A DNA stretch of 64,000 nt from Methylobacterium sp. J-030 (GCF_022829545.1 NZ_JAKSYM010000369.1:62001-126000), one strand, 5' to 3'. Positions 30,853 through 39,491 are shown, counted from the first letter of the stretch. The notes: generated by a model from the letters alone, not told the origin. Translations and numbers: made by a program.

Positions 30853-31842
30853 ATCCGTCTCCCCGCGCAGCGGTCGCGCCAGCAACCCGGCGACCACATC
30901 ATCAACCCCGGCGGCGCCCGCCACGATGGCCGCGACGGCCTGCGCCACCGGCATCTCGACGCCCTGCGCCGCGGCAAGGCCCGCCAAGGCCGCGGCCGTG
31001 AAGGCGCCCTCGGCGAGCTTGCCGCCCGCGGCCGCCTCGGGGCTCGCCCCGGCGCCGAGCCGCTGTCCGAAGGCGAAGTTGCGCGATTGCGGCGAGGAGG
31101 CGGTGAGCACGAGGTCGCCCAGCCCCGAGAGGCCCATCAACGTCTCGGGCCGGCCCCCGAAGGCCCGGGCGAAGCGCATCAGCTCGGCAAAGGCGCGGGC
31201 GATCAGCGCCGCCCGGGCGCTCTCGCCGAGGCCGCGCCCGGCCACGATCCCGCAGGCGATGGCCAGCACGTTCTTGCCGGCCCCGCCGATCTCGACGCCG
31301 CGCACGTCGTCGGTGTGATAGAGGCGCAGGCTCGGCCCGGAGAGCAGTGCGCTCAAGGACGCGGCGAGGCCGGCATCGGCCGCCGCCAGGGTCACGGCGG
31401 TGGGTAGGCCGCGGGCGACGTCGGCCGCGAAGCTCGGGCCCGACAGGACCGCGACGGGCGTGCCCGGCGGCAGGACCTCCCCCGCCACGGCGCTCATGAA
31501 GCTGTCGCTGCCGCGCTCGATCCCCTTCGCGCAGAGGATCACCGGCCCGGCCTCGCCCAAGGGCGCGCGCAGGGTTTCCAGCACGCCGCGCACGGTCTGG
31601 GCCGGCACCACCAGGAGGGTCGCCCGGGCGCCGGCGAGTCCGTCCGACTCTGCCGTCGCCCGGATGCGGTCGTGCAGCGGCACGCCCGGCAGGTAGCGCG
31701 GATTCTCGCGCCCGGCCTGGAGCCTGGCAGCGGCCTCCGGGTCGCGCAGCCAGAGCGACACCGGATGCCCGGCGGCGGCGGCGGCGTTGGCGAGCGCCGT
31801 GCCCCAGGCGCCCCCGCCGACGACGTTGATCGGCGCGCTCAT
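30850..31842 (-). CDS. gpsA: NAD(P)H-dependent glycerol-3-phosphate dehydrogenase
   Basis: A 330-residue enzyme that reduces dihydroxyacetone phosphate to sn-glycerol 3-phosphate for phospholipid synthesis. The N-terminal Rossmann motif is VVGGGAWGTALANA (residues 6-19). Further motifs are VPAQTVRGVLE, LCAKGIERG, VAVLSGPSFAADVARGLPTA and the catalytic-site segment EIGGAGKNVLAIACGI with the conserved Lys. LMGLSGLGDLVLTASS is also typical. The start at 31842 overlaps the acetyltransferase stop by 4 nt, so it is the third gene of a coupled tsaD-GNAT-gpsA unit. Confidence 0.95.
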   Translation of the reverse strand: MSAPINVVGGGAWGTALANAAAAAGHPVSLWLRDPEAAARLQAGRENPRYLPGVPLHDRIRATAESDGLAGARATLLVVPAQTVRGVLETLRAPLGEAGPVILCAKGIERGSDSFMSAVAGEVLPPGTPVAVLSGPSFAADVARGLPTAVTLAAADAGLAASLSALLSGPSLRLYHTDDVRGVEIGGAGKNVLAIACGIVAGRGLGESARAALIARAFAELMRFARAFGGRPETLMGLSGLGDLVLTASSPQSRNFAFGQRLGAGASPEAAAGGKLAEGAFTAAALAGLAAAQGVEMPVAQAVAAIVAGAAGVDDVVAGLLARPLRGETD

Positions 31843-32690
31843 GCCGTGACCTCCGCGCGTTCGAGCCGATAGAGCCGATGGGTCCGCAACGGCCCGTCCG
31901 GTACCGCCGGATGCGGGAAGGTTCCCGACGGGACCATGCCGAGGCGCTCCATCACCGCCCGGGAGCGGTCGTTTCCGGCGGCCGTGTAGGCCACGACGGC
32001 GCGGATGCCGCAGCGGCCGGCGAGGTCGGCGAGCGTCAGCCGCGCGGCCCGGGTGGCGATGCCGCGGCCCCAGGCGTCCCGCGCCAGGCGCCAGCCCAGC
32101 TCGATCGTCGCGCCGATCTGCTCGCCCCCCGGGAACGGCATGGCCCGCATGATCCGAAAGGCGCCGACGAAGCCGAGGAACCGCCCGCCCTGCTCGACCG
32201 CCCAGGGTCCGAAACCGTCGGCCACGAAGCGCAGGTCGCAGCTGCGCGCTTCGGCGGCGCTCTCCGCCTCCGTCCGGGGGCGGGGGAAGTGGGCCATCAC
32301 CCTCGGGTCGGCGTTGAGCGCCGCGAAGGGAGCCGTATCGTCCGGGCGCCAGCGCCGCAGGATCAGGCCGCCGTCCCGGAGGGCGTCGGGCACCGCGGCG
32401 GGCGCGATCTTGCCCCGCCACGCGAGGGAGCGGCGGTTCAGGAATGCGAGATCCGCATGGCCCGTGAGCACGGCCTCGCCCAGCGCGATCGCCGCGTCCA
32501 GTCGATCGAGCGGCATGTTGGCGTGGGCCGGCGGGCGGATCTGGTCGCGCCAGGGCCCGCCGCAGGTATTGTCGAGGAGGATCCGGGCGAAGCAATGGTC
32601 GAGGCGCACCGGCCAGCCCGGGCGGGCGGCCTCGGGCAGGCGGCCCTCGACCAGATCGCGCCAGTGCGCGCGGCGCGCCGCCTCGCTCAT
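31839..32690 (-). CDS. GNAT acetyltransferase with an extra N-terminal domain
   Basis: A 283-residue protein. Residues about 110-275 form a GNAT domain of the RimJ/RimL type (LILRRWRPDDTAPFAALNAD, ATIELGWRLARDAWGRGIAT with the acetyl-CoA loop, and TAAGNDRSRAVMERLGM). Residues 1-105 are a separate domain with LDHCFARILLDNTCGGPWRD and RRSLAWRGK, which looks like a small stand-alone family fused here. It overlaps tsaD and gpsA by 4 nt on each side, so all three are translationally coupled. The acetyl acceptor is unknown; linkage to tsaD hints at a protein or translation target. Confidence 0.85.
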   Translation of the reverse strand: MSEAARRAHWRDLVEGRLPEAARPGWPVRLDHCFARILLDNTCGGPWRDQIRPPAHANMPLDRLDAAIALGEAVLTGHADLAFLNRRSLAWRGKIAPAAVPDALRDGGLILRRWRPDDTAPFAALNADPRVMAHFPRPRTEAESAAEARSCDLRFVADGFGPWAVEQGGRFLGFVGAFRIMRAMPFPGGEQIGATIELGWRLARDAWGRGIATRAARLTLADLAGRCGIRAVVAYTAAGNDRSRAVMERLGMVPSGTFPHPAVPDGPLRTHRLYRLERAEVTA

Positions 32691-33751
32691 CCGGCTTGAA
32701 CCGCCGCGGCGGCCGGATCGGCCGAGAGCGGCCAGCGCGGCCGGGCCGGGGCGGTGAGGTCGTCCACGAGGCCGAGGCGCAGGCGCTCCAGGCCGGCCCA
32801 GGCGATCATCGCGCCGTTGTCGCCGCAGAGCCGGAGGGGCGGGGCGACGAAGCCCAACCCCGCCTCGCCGGCCAAAGCCGCGAGCGCCCGGCGGACCGCG
32901 CCGTTGGCCGCCACGCCCCCCGCCGCCACCAGGGCGGTGGGCCGTCCGGCCACGCCCGAGAAGGCGCGGAGCGCGACCCGGGCGCGGTCCACAACGACAT
33001 CGACCACCGCGGCCTGGAAACTCGCGCAGAGATCGGCCACGTCGCGCTCGGCGAGCGGGGCGATCTTCTCCGCCTCGATCCGCAGGGCGGTCTTGAGCCC
33101 GGAGAGCGAGAAGTCGGCCTCGCGCCGGCCGAGCATCGGCCGGGGCAGGGCGAAGCGCTCGGGATCGCCGGCCGCGGCCATGCGCTCGACCTCGGGGCCG
33201 CCGGGATAGCCGAGGCCGAGGAGCTTGGCGACCTTGTCGAAGGCCTCGCCGATGGCGTCGTCGATGGTGGAGCCGAGCCGCACGTAGTCGCCGACGCCGC
33301 GCACCGCCAGGAGCTGGGTGTGGCCGCCCGAAACCAGCAGCAGCAGGTACGGGAAGGCGATCCCGTCGGTCAGCCGAGCGGTGAGGGCGTGGGCCTCCAG
33401 GTGATTCACGGCGAGCAGCGGCTTGCGGGTCACCAGCGCCAGGGTCTTGGCGGTAACGAGGCCGACTAGCACGCCACCGATCAATCCGGGCCCGGCCGCC
33501 ACCGCGATCCCGTCGAGATCGGCCAAGCCGATCCCCGCAGTCCTGAGGGCGCGGTCGATCAGCCGGTCGAGCACCTCCACATGGGCGCGGGCGGCGATCT
33601 CGGGCACGACGCCGCCATAGGCCGCGTGCTCGGCGATCTGGCTCAGCACCTCGTCGGCGCGGATCTGCCCGACGCCCTCCGCGTCGATCGAGACCACGGC
33701 GGCGGCGGTCTCGTCGCAGGTGGTCTCGATGCCGAGCACCGTCTTCTGCAC
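32687..33751 (-). CDS. tsaD: tRNA N6-adenosine threonylcarbamoyltransferase
   Basis: A 354-residue enzyme that transfers the threonylcarbamoyl group to A37 of ANN-decoding tRNAs, with TsaB and TsaE. The GTG start at 33751 is preferred: GGAGA lies about 7 nt upstream and the protein then begins QKTVLGIETTCDETA, the standard N-terminus. Metal-binding HxxxH is in NHLEAHALTARL. Other motifs are LLLLVSGGHTQLL, GSTIDDAIGEAFDKVAKLLG, YPGGPEVERMA and AAGGVAANGAVRRAL. It is the first gene of the tsaD-GNAT-gpsA unit. An in-frame ATG further upstream is less likely. Confidence 0.95.
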   Translation of the reverse strand: MQKTVLGIETTCDETAAAVVSIDAEGVGQIRADEVLSQIAEHAAYGGVVPEIAARAHVEVLDRLIDRALRTAGIGLADLDGIAVAAGPGLIGGVLVGLVTAKTLALVTRKPLLAVNHLEAHALTARLTDGIAFPYLLLLVSGGHTQLLAVRGVGDYVRLGSTIDDAIGEAFDKVAKLLGLGYPGGPEVERMAAAGDPERFALPRPMLGRREADFSLSGLKTALRIEAEKIAPLAERDVADLCASFQAAVVDVVVDRARVALRAFSGVAGRPTALVAAGGVAANGAVRRALAALAGEAGLGFVAPPLRLCGDNGAMIAWAGLERLRLGLVDDLTAPARPRWPLSADPAAAAVQAG

Positions 33752-33855
33752 GGGCGGATCTCCTCGTTCGGGCGGCATCCTAGCCACCGGCGGGCCCGGC
33801 GCGAAGGCGGGGCCGGGTCTGAGCTGCGTCGCGCGAAGGGCTCAAGTCGTGGTCT

Positions 33856-33960
33856 CGAAAGGTCGAGACCTTTCGCGGGTCCAGGGCGGAGCCCTGGTCA
33901 AGAACTCAGGGCTCCGCCCTGAGAACCCGCCCAAGGGCTCGCCCTTGGGAAACCCGGATC
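33856..33960. repeat. Composite intergenic hairpin repeat, copy 2
   Basis: Upstream of tsaD lie four palindromes in a row: CGAAAGGTCGAGACCTTTCG (33856-33875), CCAGGGCGGAGCCCTGG (33881-33897), CTCAGGGCTCCGCCCTGAG (33905-33923) and CCCAAGGGCTCGCCCTTGGG (33930-33949), followed by AAACCCGG. The module set matches copies near 3144 and 55757. It separates tsaD from the TOBE gene and could end the upstream transcript. Confidence 0.85.
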
Positions 33961-34006
33961 CCGGATCAAACCGACCCTCACCCGGGCGGCGCCGCGTCCT
34001 GCCGAC

Positions 34007-34216
34007 TCAGTCGACCGCCACCATCACGTCGGAGGCCTTGATCACCGCGTAGGCGGAGCCGCCGGCGACGAGCTTGAGCGCATCCACCGCTTCGTTGGTG
34101 ATCGAGGCCGTGACCACCTGCCCGGGGCTGATCTCGATCTTCACGTGCGACGTGGTCGCGCCCTTGTCGACCGAGACGACCGTGCCCTTGATGACGTTGC
34201 GCGCGCTGATCTTCAT
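34007..34216 (-). CDS. Single-TOBE-domain (molbindin-like) protein
   Basis: A 69-residue protein consisting of one TOBE/Mop domain. It starts ISARNVIKGTVVSVDKG and continues TSHVKIEISPGQVVTASITN, EAVDALKLVAGGSAYAVIKA and SDVMVAVD, the full pattern of molbindins. Molbindins bind molybdate or tungstate as oligomers and are thought to store or buffer it. The molybdenum oxidoreductase 10 kb away is a potential beneficiary, but nothing here links them directly. Confidence 0.92.
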   Translation of the reverse strand: MKISARNVIKGTVVSVDKGATTSHVKIEISPGQVVTASITNEAVDALKLVAGGSAYAVIKASDVMVAVD

Positions 34217-34290
34217 GAGTCCGATATCCCTGCCGCACCGGGCGGCCCCGGCCGGTCTCCTACAGCATGGCGGGCCCGCGCGCGACCGCC

Positions 34291-34650
34291 TCAGCGTGAA
34301 TCCGGGGTGGGATCGCCGTCCGGCTCCTCCTCCCGATCGGCCTCTTCGGGGATCGGCGCGGCCCCCCAGGTGACGAGCGCCGCGTTGAGGTCGTCGAGGA
34401 CGAAGTGCCGGGCGCTGGCCCGGTCATACCCGTCGGCCAGGAGATCATCGTAATCGGTGAAGACGTGGCGGGCATAGGTCACGAGGGCGAGGCGCGCCGC
34501 GGTCTCGGGGGCGGCCCGGCGCAGGCCGGGGCTCGCCAGCGCCCGGTCGAGGGCGGCCTCGGCCTCGAAGGCCGGCAGGCGCGGGGCGATCCGCGCCAGC
34601 GCCGACGCCACCGCCTCGCGCCGGTTCCGGGGGGGCATTGCGTCGCTCAC
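34291..34650 (-). CDS. DUF2293 domain protein
   Basis: A 119-residue protein with a DUF2293-like C-terminal segment (YARHVFTDYDDLLADGYDRA, then SARHFVLDDLNAALVTWG). The N-terminal 50 residues are helical with a basic start (PRNRREAVASALARIAPRLP). The last 20 residues are acidic and Pro-rich. The family is common in alphaproteobacteria and has no known function. It is divergent from the small secreted protein gene at 34753. Confidence 0.75.
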   Translation of the reverse strand: MSDAMPPRNRREAVASALARIAPRLPAFEAEAALDRALASPGLRRAAPETAARLALVTYARHVFTDYDDLLADGYDRASARHFVLDDLNAALVTWGAAPIPEEADREEEPDGDPTPDSR

Positions 34651-34752
34651 CGGGTCGTCTCCGGCGATGTGATTTCATCGCCGGGATCCGCTAGGGTCGC
34701 GGCCGGAGGAGGCGGGGCAGGCAAACGAGACCCCGCCGGGGAGATCAGGTCC

Positions 34753-35055
34753 ATGGCAACCATCCGTCACGCGGTGATCCTGGGCGTCCTGCTCGGGGCG
34801 GCTCCGGCCCTGGCCCAGGGACCGGGCCAGGCTCCAGGCACCGCCTCCGGCGCGACCCCGGCCGGCCGGGGCGGGCGGCAGATCACCGCCACGGGCCAGA
34901 CCAAGCCCCCCGTCGCCGGCGCGCCGGCCGCCGGGACGCCGCGCCCCGTGAACGAGGCCGAGATGATCAAGGCCCAGAAGGCTGCGGAAGCCCGCTCGAA
35001 GGCCTGGGACAGCAAGATGCGCAACACGATGGGCTCGATCTGCCACGGTTGCTGA
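34753..35055 (+). CDS. Small secreted protein with a C-terminal cysteine pair
   Basis: A 100-residue exported protein. The signal peptide covers residues 1-22 (HAVILGVLLGAAPALAQ). A Gly/Ala/Pro/Thr-rich linker follows (about 23-68), then a charged helix (NEAEMIKAQKAAEARSKAWD) and a terminal MGSICHGC. The CHGC at the extreme C-terminus could bind metal or form a disulphide; a lone CxxC without the CxxCH haem motif is seen. The ATG at 34753 is preceded by a weak AGGT. Function unknown. Confidence 0.7.
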   Translation: MATIRHAVILGVLLGAAPALAQGPGQAPGTASGATPAGRGGRQITATGQTKPPVAGAPAAGTPRPVNEAEMIKAQKAAEARSKAWDSKMRNTMGSICHGC

Positions 35056-35072
35056 GGCCGGACAAACGCGAA

Positions 35073-35095
35073 GGGGCCGCCCGATGGGCAGCCCC
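35073..35095 (-). terminator. Hairpin terminator downstream of rpsD
   Basis: The stem GGGGCUGCCC / GGGCGGCCCC (one G-U pair, 3-nt loop) lies 28 nt beyond the rpsD stop in the minus direction and is followed by TTCGCGTTTGT. It also faces the end of the convergent secreted-protein gene and may serve both. Confidence 0.7.
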
Positions 35096-35122
35096 TCCGT
35101 CGAGACCGTCGCCGGCCGGATC

Positions 35123-35740
35123 TTAGCGGGAGTAGAACTCGATGACGAGGTTCGGCTCCATCTGCACCGGGTAGGGCACCTCGGACAGGCCTGGGATACG
35201 GGTGACGCGGGCGGTCATCTTGGCGTGGTCCGCCTCGATGTAGTCCGGAACGTCGCGCTCGGAGAGCTGGGTCGCCACGATGACGATCTCGAGCTGGCGG
35301 GAGGACTCCTTGACCTCGATGAGGTCGCCGGCCTTCACCTGATAGCTCGGGATGTTGACGCGCACGCCGTTCACCTTGACGTGCCCGTGGTTGACGAACT
35401 GGCGCGCGGCGAACGGGGTCGCGACGAACTTCGCCCGGTAGACCACGGCGTCGAGGCGGCGCTCGAGCAGGCCGACGAGGTTCTCGCCCGAGTCGCCGCG
35501 CAGGCGGATCGCCTCGGCGTAGTAGCGGCGGAACTGCTTCTCGGTGATGTTGCCGTAATAGCCCTTGAGCTTCTGCTTGGCGCGCAGCTGCGTGCCGAAG
35601 TCGCTCATCTTGCCCTTGCGGCGCTGGCCGTGCTGGCCGGGGCCGTACTCGCGGCGGTTGACGGGGCTCTTCGGGCGGCCCCAGATGTTCTGGCCCATGC
35701 GGCGGTCGAGCTTGTGCTTCGCCTGAATCCGCTTCGACAT
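35123..35740 (-). CDS. rpsD: 30S ribosomal protein S4
   Basis: A 205-residue ribosomal protein S4, full length. The N-terminus MSKRIQAKHKLDRRMGQNIW, the segment SDFGTQLRAKQKLKGYYGN and the S4 RNA-binding domain are diagnostic. The S4 domain spans about residues 95-160 (LVGLLERRLDAVVYRAKFV, RQFVNHGHVKVNGVRVNIPS). S4 nucleates assembly of the 16S 5' domain. It is a single-gene unit here with its own terminator, as in many alphaproteobacteria, rather than part of the alpha operon. Confidence 0.97.
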   Translation of the reverse strand: MSKRIQAKHKLDRRMGQNIWGRPKSPVNRREYGPGQHGQRRKGKMSDFGTQLRAKQKLKGYYGNITEKQFRRYYAEAIRLRGDSGENLVGLLERRLDAVVYRAKFVATPFAARQFVNHGHVKVNGVRVNIPSYQVKAGDLIEVKESSRQLEIVIVATQLSERDVPDYIEADHAKMTARVTRIPGLSEVPYPVQMEPNLVIEFYSR

Positions 35741-35932
35741 GTTTCGCGTCCTCTCGGGATCGAGATTGAGGAACGCGCCCTCCTCTTCCCGGGCGAAGGC
35801 CCGGGACGACAGGGCGGGAGGATCCCGCCCACGGGTGCGCGTGAAAACGCCAAGGGGCCCCGTGCGGAGCCCCATCGACGGGCTGCGTCTTAGGGGAAGG
35901 CGGCTGTGGGGTCAACCACCGGGGGTTTTGCG

Positions 35933-36427
35933 ATGGACGAAACGGTTGCGATCCGGCGCGCCGGGCCGGCGGACGCGGAGGCGATCCGGGCACTGGTCGA
36001 GGCGGCCTACACCAAGTGGATCCCGCTGATCGGCCGCCTGCCGACGCCGATGCGGGCGGACTACGCCGAGGCCCTGCTGGCCCACCGCTTCGACCTGCTG
36101 CAGGCCGGCCCAAATCTCGCCGCGCTGATCGAGACGCAGGCCGAAGCCGACCATCTGCTGATCGTCAACGTGGCGGTGCATCCGGCCTTCCAGGGGCATG
36201 GCCTCGGCACCCGGCTGCTGGGTCTCGCCGAAGCGATCGCCGCGGAGGCGGGTCTGGCGCAGCTGCGCCTCTACACCAACAAGAAGTACGTCGCGAACCT
36301 GCGCCTCTACGGTGCCCTCGGCTACCAGGTAGAGCGGGAGGAACCCTATGACGGGCCGGGCCGGACGCGGGATGACGACATCACCGTGCATATGGTGAAG
36401 GGGATGCCGGGACCCGATCGTCCGTGA
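35933..36427 (+). CDS. GNAT-family N-acetyltransferase
   Basis: A 164-residue single-domain acetyltransferase. The start at 35933 gives DETVAIRRAGPADAEAIRAL, the usual GNAT beginning. LIVNVAVHPAFQGHGLGTRL carries the acetyl-CoA-binding QGxGxGxxL-type loop, and LRLYTNKKYVANLRLYGALG closes the fold. The GNAT superfamily is too broad to infer the acceptor. It is divergent from rpsD and converges with pgm across a hairpin repeat. Confidence 0.9.
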   Translation: MDETVAIRRAGPADAEAIRALVEAAYTKWIPLIGRLPTPMRADYAEALLAHRFDLLQAGPNLAALIETQAEADHLLIVNVAVHPAFQGHGLGTRLLGLAEAIAAEAGLAQLRLYTNKKYVANLRLYGALGYQVEREEPYDGPGRTRDDDITVHMVKGMPGPDRP

Positions 36428-36430
36428 TGC

Positions 36431-36476
36431 GTCGGGGCTCCGCCCCGACACCCCGCCAAAGGGCGTAGCCCTTTGG
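36431..36476. repeat. Composite intergenic hairpin repeat, copy 3
   Basis: Two palindromes fill the 58-nt gap between the convergent GNAT and pgm genes: GTCGGGGCTCCGCCCCGAC (36431-36449) and CCAAAGGGC..GCCCTTTGG (36456-36476). They are the two modules shared with the other copies. Their position suggests bidirectional termination. Confidence 0.8.
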
Positions 36477-36485
36477 CAACCCCGC

Positions 36486-38120
36486 TCAGGTCACCACGCT
36501 CGGCTCGGCCCGGCCGGTGCGGTGCTCGATCTCGGCGATCGTGCGGGCCGCCGCCGCCACGGAGGCGAGGACCTCGGCTACGGGCAGGTCGAGCCGGTCC
36601 GGGGCGTTCTCGTAGCGCTCCAGATAGACCCGCAGCGTCGCCCCGGCGGTGCCGGTGCCCGAGAGCCGGAACACGGCGCGCGCATCCTCGGCGAAGCCGA
36701 TGCGGATGCCCTGGCGCTCGGTGAGCGAGCCGTCCACCGGATCGCGATAGGCGAACTCGTCGGCCGTCGACACCGTGAGGTCACCGATCCGCGTGCCCGG
36801 CAGCCCGGCGAGTTTCTCGCGGAGCGCGTCCATCAGGCCGTTGGCGGCGTCCGAATCCACCTCCTCGTAGTCGTGTCGGGCGTAGTAGTCGCGCCCATAG
36901 GTCCGCCAATGGGCCCGCACCAGCGCATCGGCGCGCTCCCCCGTGGCCGCCAGGATGTTGAGCCAGAGCAGCACCGCCCAGAGCCCGTCCTTCTCGCGCA
37001 CGTGGTTCGAGCCGGTGCCGGCGCTCTCCTCGCCGCACAGGGTGATGAGGCCCGCATCGAGGAGATTCCCGAAGAACTTCCAGCCGGTGGGGGTCTCGTA
37101 GGCCCGGATGCCGAGGGCCGCCGCGACCCGGTCGGCGGCGCGGCTGGTCGGCATGGAGCGCGCGACCCCCGCCAGCCCGCCCGCGTAGCCCGGCGCCCGG
37201 TGGGCATGGGCGGCGAGCAGCGCGAGGCTGTCGCTCGGCGTCACGAACAGGCCCGGGGCCACGATCATGTTGCGGTCGCCGTCGCCGTCCGAGGCGGCAC
37301 CGAAATCCGGCGCGTCCGGCCCCTGCATCAGGTCGAACAGGTCGTGGCAATGGACCGGGTTCGGATCCGGGTGATGGCCGCCGAAATCTTCCTTCGGAAT
37401 GGCGTTGACGACCGTCCCCTGGGGGGCGCCGAGCATGCCTTCCAGGATCGCGGTCGCGTAGGGGCCGGTCACCGCGCTCATGGCGTCGAAGCGCATGCGG
37501 AAGCCGGAGGCGAACAGGCGCGACACCGCGTCGAAATCGATGAGCGTGCGCATCAGTTCGGCATAGTCGGCCACCGGGTCGATCACCGTGACCGTCATGG
37601 CGCCGAGCTTGGTCTCGCCGAGCCGGTCGAGGTCGAGATCCGGGGCCTCGACGAGGCGGTACTCGGTCAGCGCCTTGGCCCGCTCGAAGATGGCGTTGGT
37701 GAGGGATTCAGGCGCCGGTCCGCCATTGGCCGCATTGAACTTGATGCCGAAATCGCCCTCCGGCCCACCCGGGTTGTGGCTCGCCGACAGGACGATGCCG
37801 CCGAGCGCCTTGGCCTTGCGGATCACGCAGGAGGCGGCGGGCGTCGAGAGCAGGCCGCCTTGCCCGACCAGCACCCGGCCGAACCCGTTGCCGGCGGCGA
37901 GGCGCAGCGTCTTCTGCACCACCTCGCGGTTGAGAAACCGGCCGTCGCCGCCGAGCACCAGCGTCGCGCCCGCCTTGTCGGGCAGGGTGTCGAAGATCGC
38001 CTGGACGAAGTTCTCGACGTAGTTCGGCTGCCGGAACACCGGTACCTTCTTGCGCAGGCCGGAGGTGCCCGGTTTCTGGTCGGGGAAGGGGGTGGTGGCG
38101 ACGGTGGTCGGAGTCGTCAT
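36486..38120 (-). CDS. pgm: Phosphoglucomutase (alpha-D-glucose phosphate-specific)
   Basis: A 544-residue phosphoglucomutase interconverting glucose 1- and 6-phosphate, feeding glycogen and surface polysaccharides. The start at 38120 gives the typical N-terminus with FPDQKPGTSGLRKKVPVF. The active-site phosphoserine lies in VLSASHNPGG. The metal-binding loop is GAASDGDGDRNMIV, the sugar-binding loop is GEESAGTGSNHVREKDGLWA, and the phosphate-binding RLSGTGTAGATLR is near the C-terminus. All key residues are present. It stands alone, with no glg genes adjacent. Confidence 0.95.
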   Translation of the reverse strand: MTTPTTVATTPFPDQKPGTSGLRKKVPVFRQPNYVENFVQAIFDTLPDKAGATLVLGGDGRFLNREVVQKTLRLAAGNGFGRVLVGQGGLLSTPAASCVIRKAKALGGIVLSASHNPGGPEGDFGIKFNAANGGPAPESLTNAIFERAKALTEYRLVEAPDLDLDRLGETKLGAMTVTVIDPVADYAELMRTLIDFDAVSRLFASGFRMRFDAMSAVTGPYATAILEGMLGAPQGTVVNAIPKEDFGGHHPDPNPVHCHDLFDLMQGPDAPDFGAASDGDGDRNMIVAPGLFVTPSDSLALLAAHAHRAPGYAGGLAGVARSMPTSRAADRVAAALGIRAYETPTGWKFFGNLLDAGLITLCGEESAGTGSNHVREKDGLWAVLLWLNILAATGERADALVRAHWRTYGRDYYARHDYEEVDSDAANGLMDALREKLAGLPGTRIGDLTVSTADEFAYRDPVDGSLTERQGIRIGFAEDARAVFRLSGTGTAGATLRVYLERYENAPDRLDLPVAEVLASVAAAARTIAEIEHRTGRAEPSVVT

Positions 38121-38337
38121 GCGTGGGCGTCTCCCGGGATCTTGCGCTTCAATGCCTGTCCAGCGGCGCGGCGTCATCAGCTGTGGCGACAACGGCGACC
38201 TTTATTTCACGGTGTTTCGCCGGATCGGGCGACGGAATCCGCACTTCTCGGCAGCCCAGGGATGCTGGGACGTTGCGCCGGCCGAGAGCCCTTGGTTGAA
38301 TCCCCCAAGCTGCCAGACAAGGCGAGGGAAGAACACC

Positions 38338-38439
38338 ATGGCGGGCGGACCAGCACAGACCGATCCGAACGGAACGTGGCTAAAGCCCTTCGAACCGGCT
38401 GCACCACTCTCCGGGCATCAATTTTCCCGCGTAAAATGA
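38338..38439 (+). CDS. Short ORF with a good ribosome-binding site at the edge of the AT-rich island
   Basis: A 33-residue ORF (beginning MAGGPAQTDPNGTWLKPFEP) has GAGGGA at ideal spacing before the ATG. It sits in the 468-nt gap between pgm and the DUF3800 gene. The base composition drops sharply just after its stop (about 38440). It may be a genuine small peptide or the 5' stub of a gene cut off when the AT-rich DNA arrived. Nothing supports a function. The rest of 38121-38588 holds no other gene I can support. Confidence 0.35.
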   Translation: MAGGPAQTDPNGTWLKPFEPAAPLSGHQFSRVK

Positions 38440-38588
38440 CGGGCTTCAATGTCGTTGACGGGGGTTCCGCCGCGGTGCCATTTACAAGATGGCTGATTGC
38501 ATATCTGCTATTTAGACGCGGCGATCAAGACATCTTGTGGTAAAATTAAATCATTGACTTTTGCTCACACGCCACTTTGAATTGGAGG

Positions 38589-39491
38589 ATGTGCGATAGC
38601 TCCGCCCCTACGTTTCCTTATGAGTACGTCGCTTATATAGATGAAGCAGGGGATCCGGGCCTCAGCCGGGTGAAACCCAATTTCACAAATGGCGCAAGCG
38701 AATGGCTGATCGTGTCTGCCGTCGTAGTAGCGCGTCCACGTGAGAATGAAGTCGGTCAGTGGGTCCGGTCAATGATCGGGCGACTGAAAAATCATCAGCG
38801 GAAGAGCATCCACTTCGCGGATCTTAATGCGGCAAAAAGGTCTTTCGTTTGTGCTGATTTGGCAAACCGTCCGGTGCGCTGTTTCGTAGTCGCCTCTAAC
38901 AAAAAGAACATGCAGGGCTACAAGAATCCATTTGCTGAAAAAATATCAATGGATGTCAACTGGTTTTATTGCTGGTTAACACGACTACTTCTAGAACGAG
39001 TAACTTATTGGGTCGAGAAACAATCCATTTCAAAATTTGGCGCGCCTAAGAAACTGAGACTTGAATATAGCGCTCGAGGCGGTCTTTCCTATTCTCAGCT
39101 GAGTGCATATTTTGAATTACTGAGAGTAAAAAGCGGCGATCTCAAATTGCCATTAGGAAATTTACGCTGGTCCACAATAGACAGAGATCAAGTATTTATA
39201 TATCCCCATGAACAGCGTGCCGGCCTACAAATGGCCGATATAGTAGCAAGCGCGTTCTTCAAAGCTTGCGATGTCTATGATACAGGAGCATGCGATCCGC
39301 AATTTGCAAAATTGTTGTCGCCGCGCATGGCACGTGACCCTGATAAAATGTCCGGCAGGATCTGCGGCTTTGGGGTTAAATTAATGCCAAAATGGAACTT
39401 GGCAAAATTGCTACCCGAACAGCAAGTGATATTTAACGAATACGGGTATCCTGGATCTCAGTGGTGGGACCCGGACTCGTCTATTCCATGA
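38589..39491 (+). CDS. DUF3800 domain protein on an AT-rich island
   Basis: A roughly 300-residue DUF3800 protein. The diagnostic N-terminus is YVAYIDEAGDPGL, followed by ASEWLIVSAVVVA, RKSIHFADLN, and near the C-terminus PHEQRAGLQMADIVASAFFK with the conserved Gln-Met-Ala-Asp. The Asp/Glu and QxAD residues suggest a nuclease-like fold, but no member activity is cited as established. DUF3800 genes are often found on mobile or defence islands. The gene is much richer in A and T than all neighbours, indicating recent transfer. Start choice is poor: ATG 38589 has GGAGG directly adjacent, and a TTG at 38577 is the alternative. Confidence 0.82.
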   Translation: MCDSSAPTFPYEYVAYIDEAGDPGLSRVKPNFTNGASEWLIVSAVVVARPRENEVGQWVRSMIGRLKNHQRKSIHFADLNAAKRSFVCADLANRPVRCFVVASNKKNMQGYKNPFAEKISMDVNWFYCWLTRLLLERVTYWVEKQSISKFGAPKKLRLEYSARGGLSYSQLSAYFELLRVKSGDLKLPLGNLRWSTIDRDQVFIYPHEQRAGLQMADIVASAFFKACDVYDTGACDPQFAKLLSPRMARDPDKMSGRICGFGVKLMPKWNLAKLLPEQQVIFNEYGYPGSQWWDPDSSIP

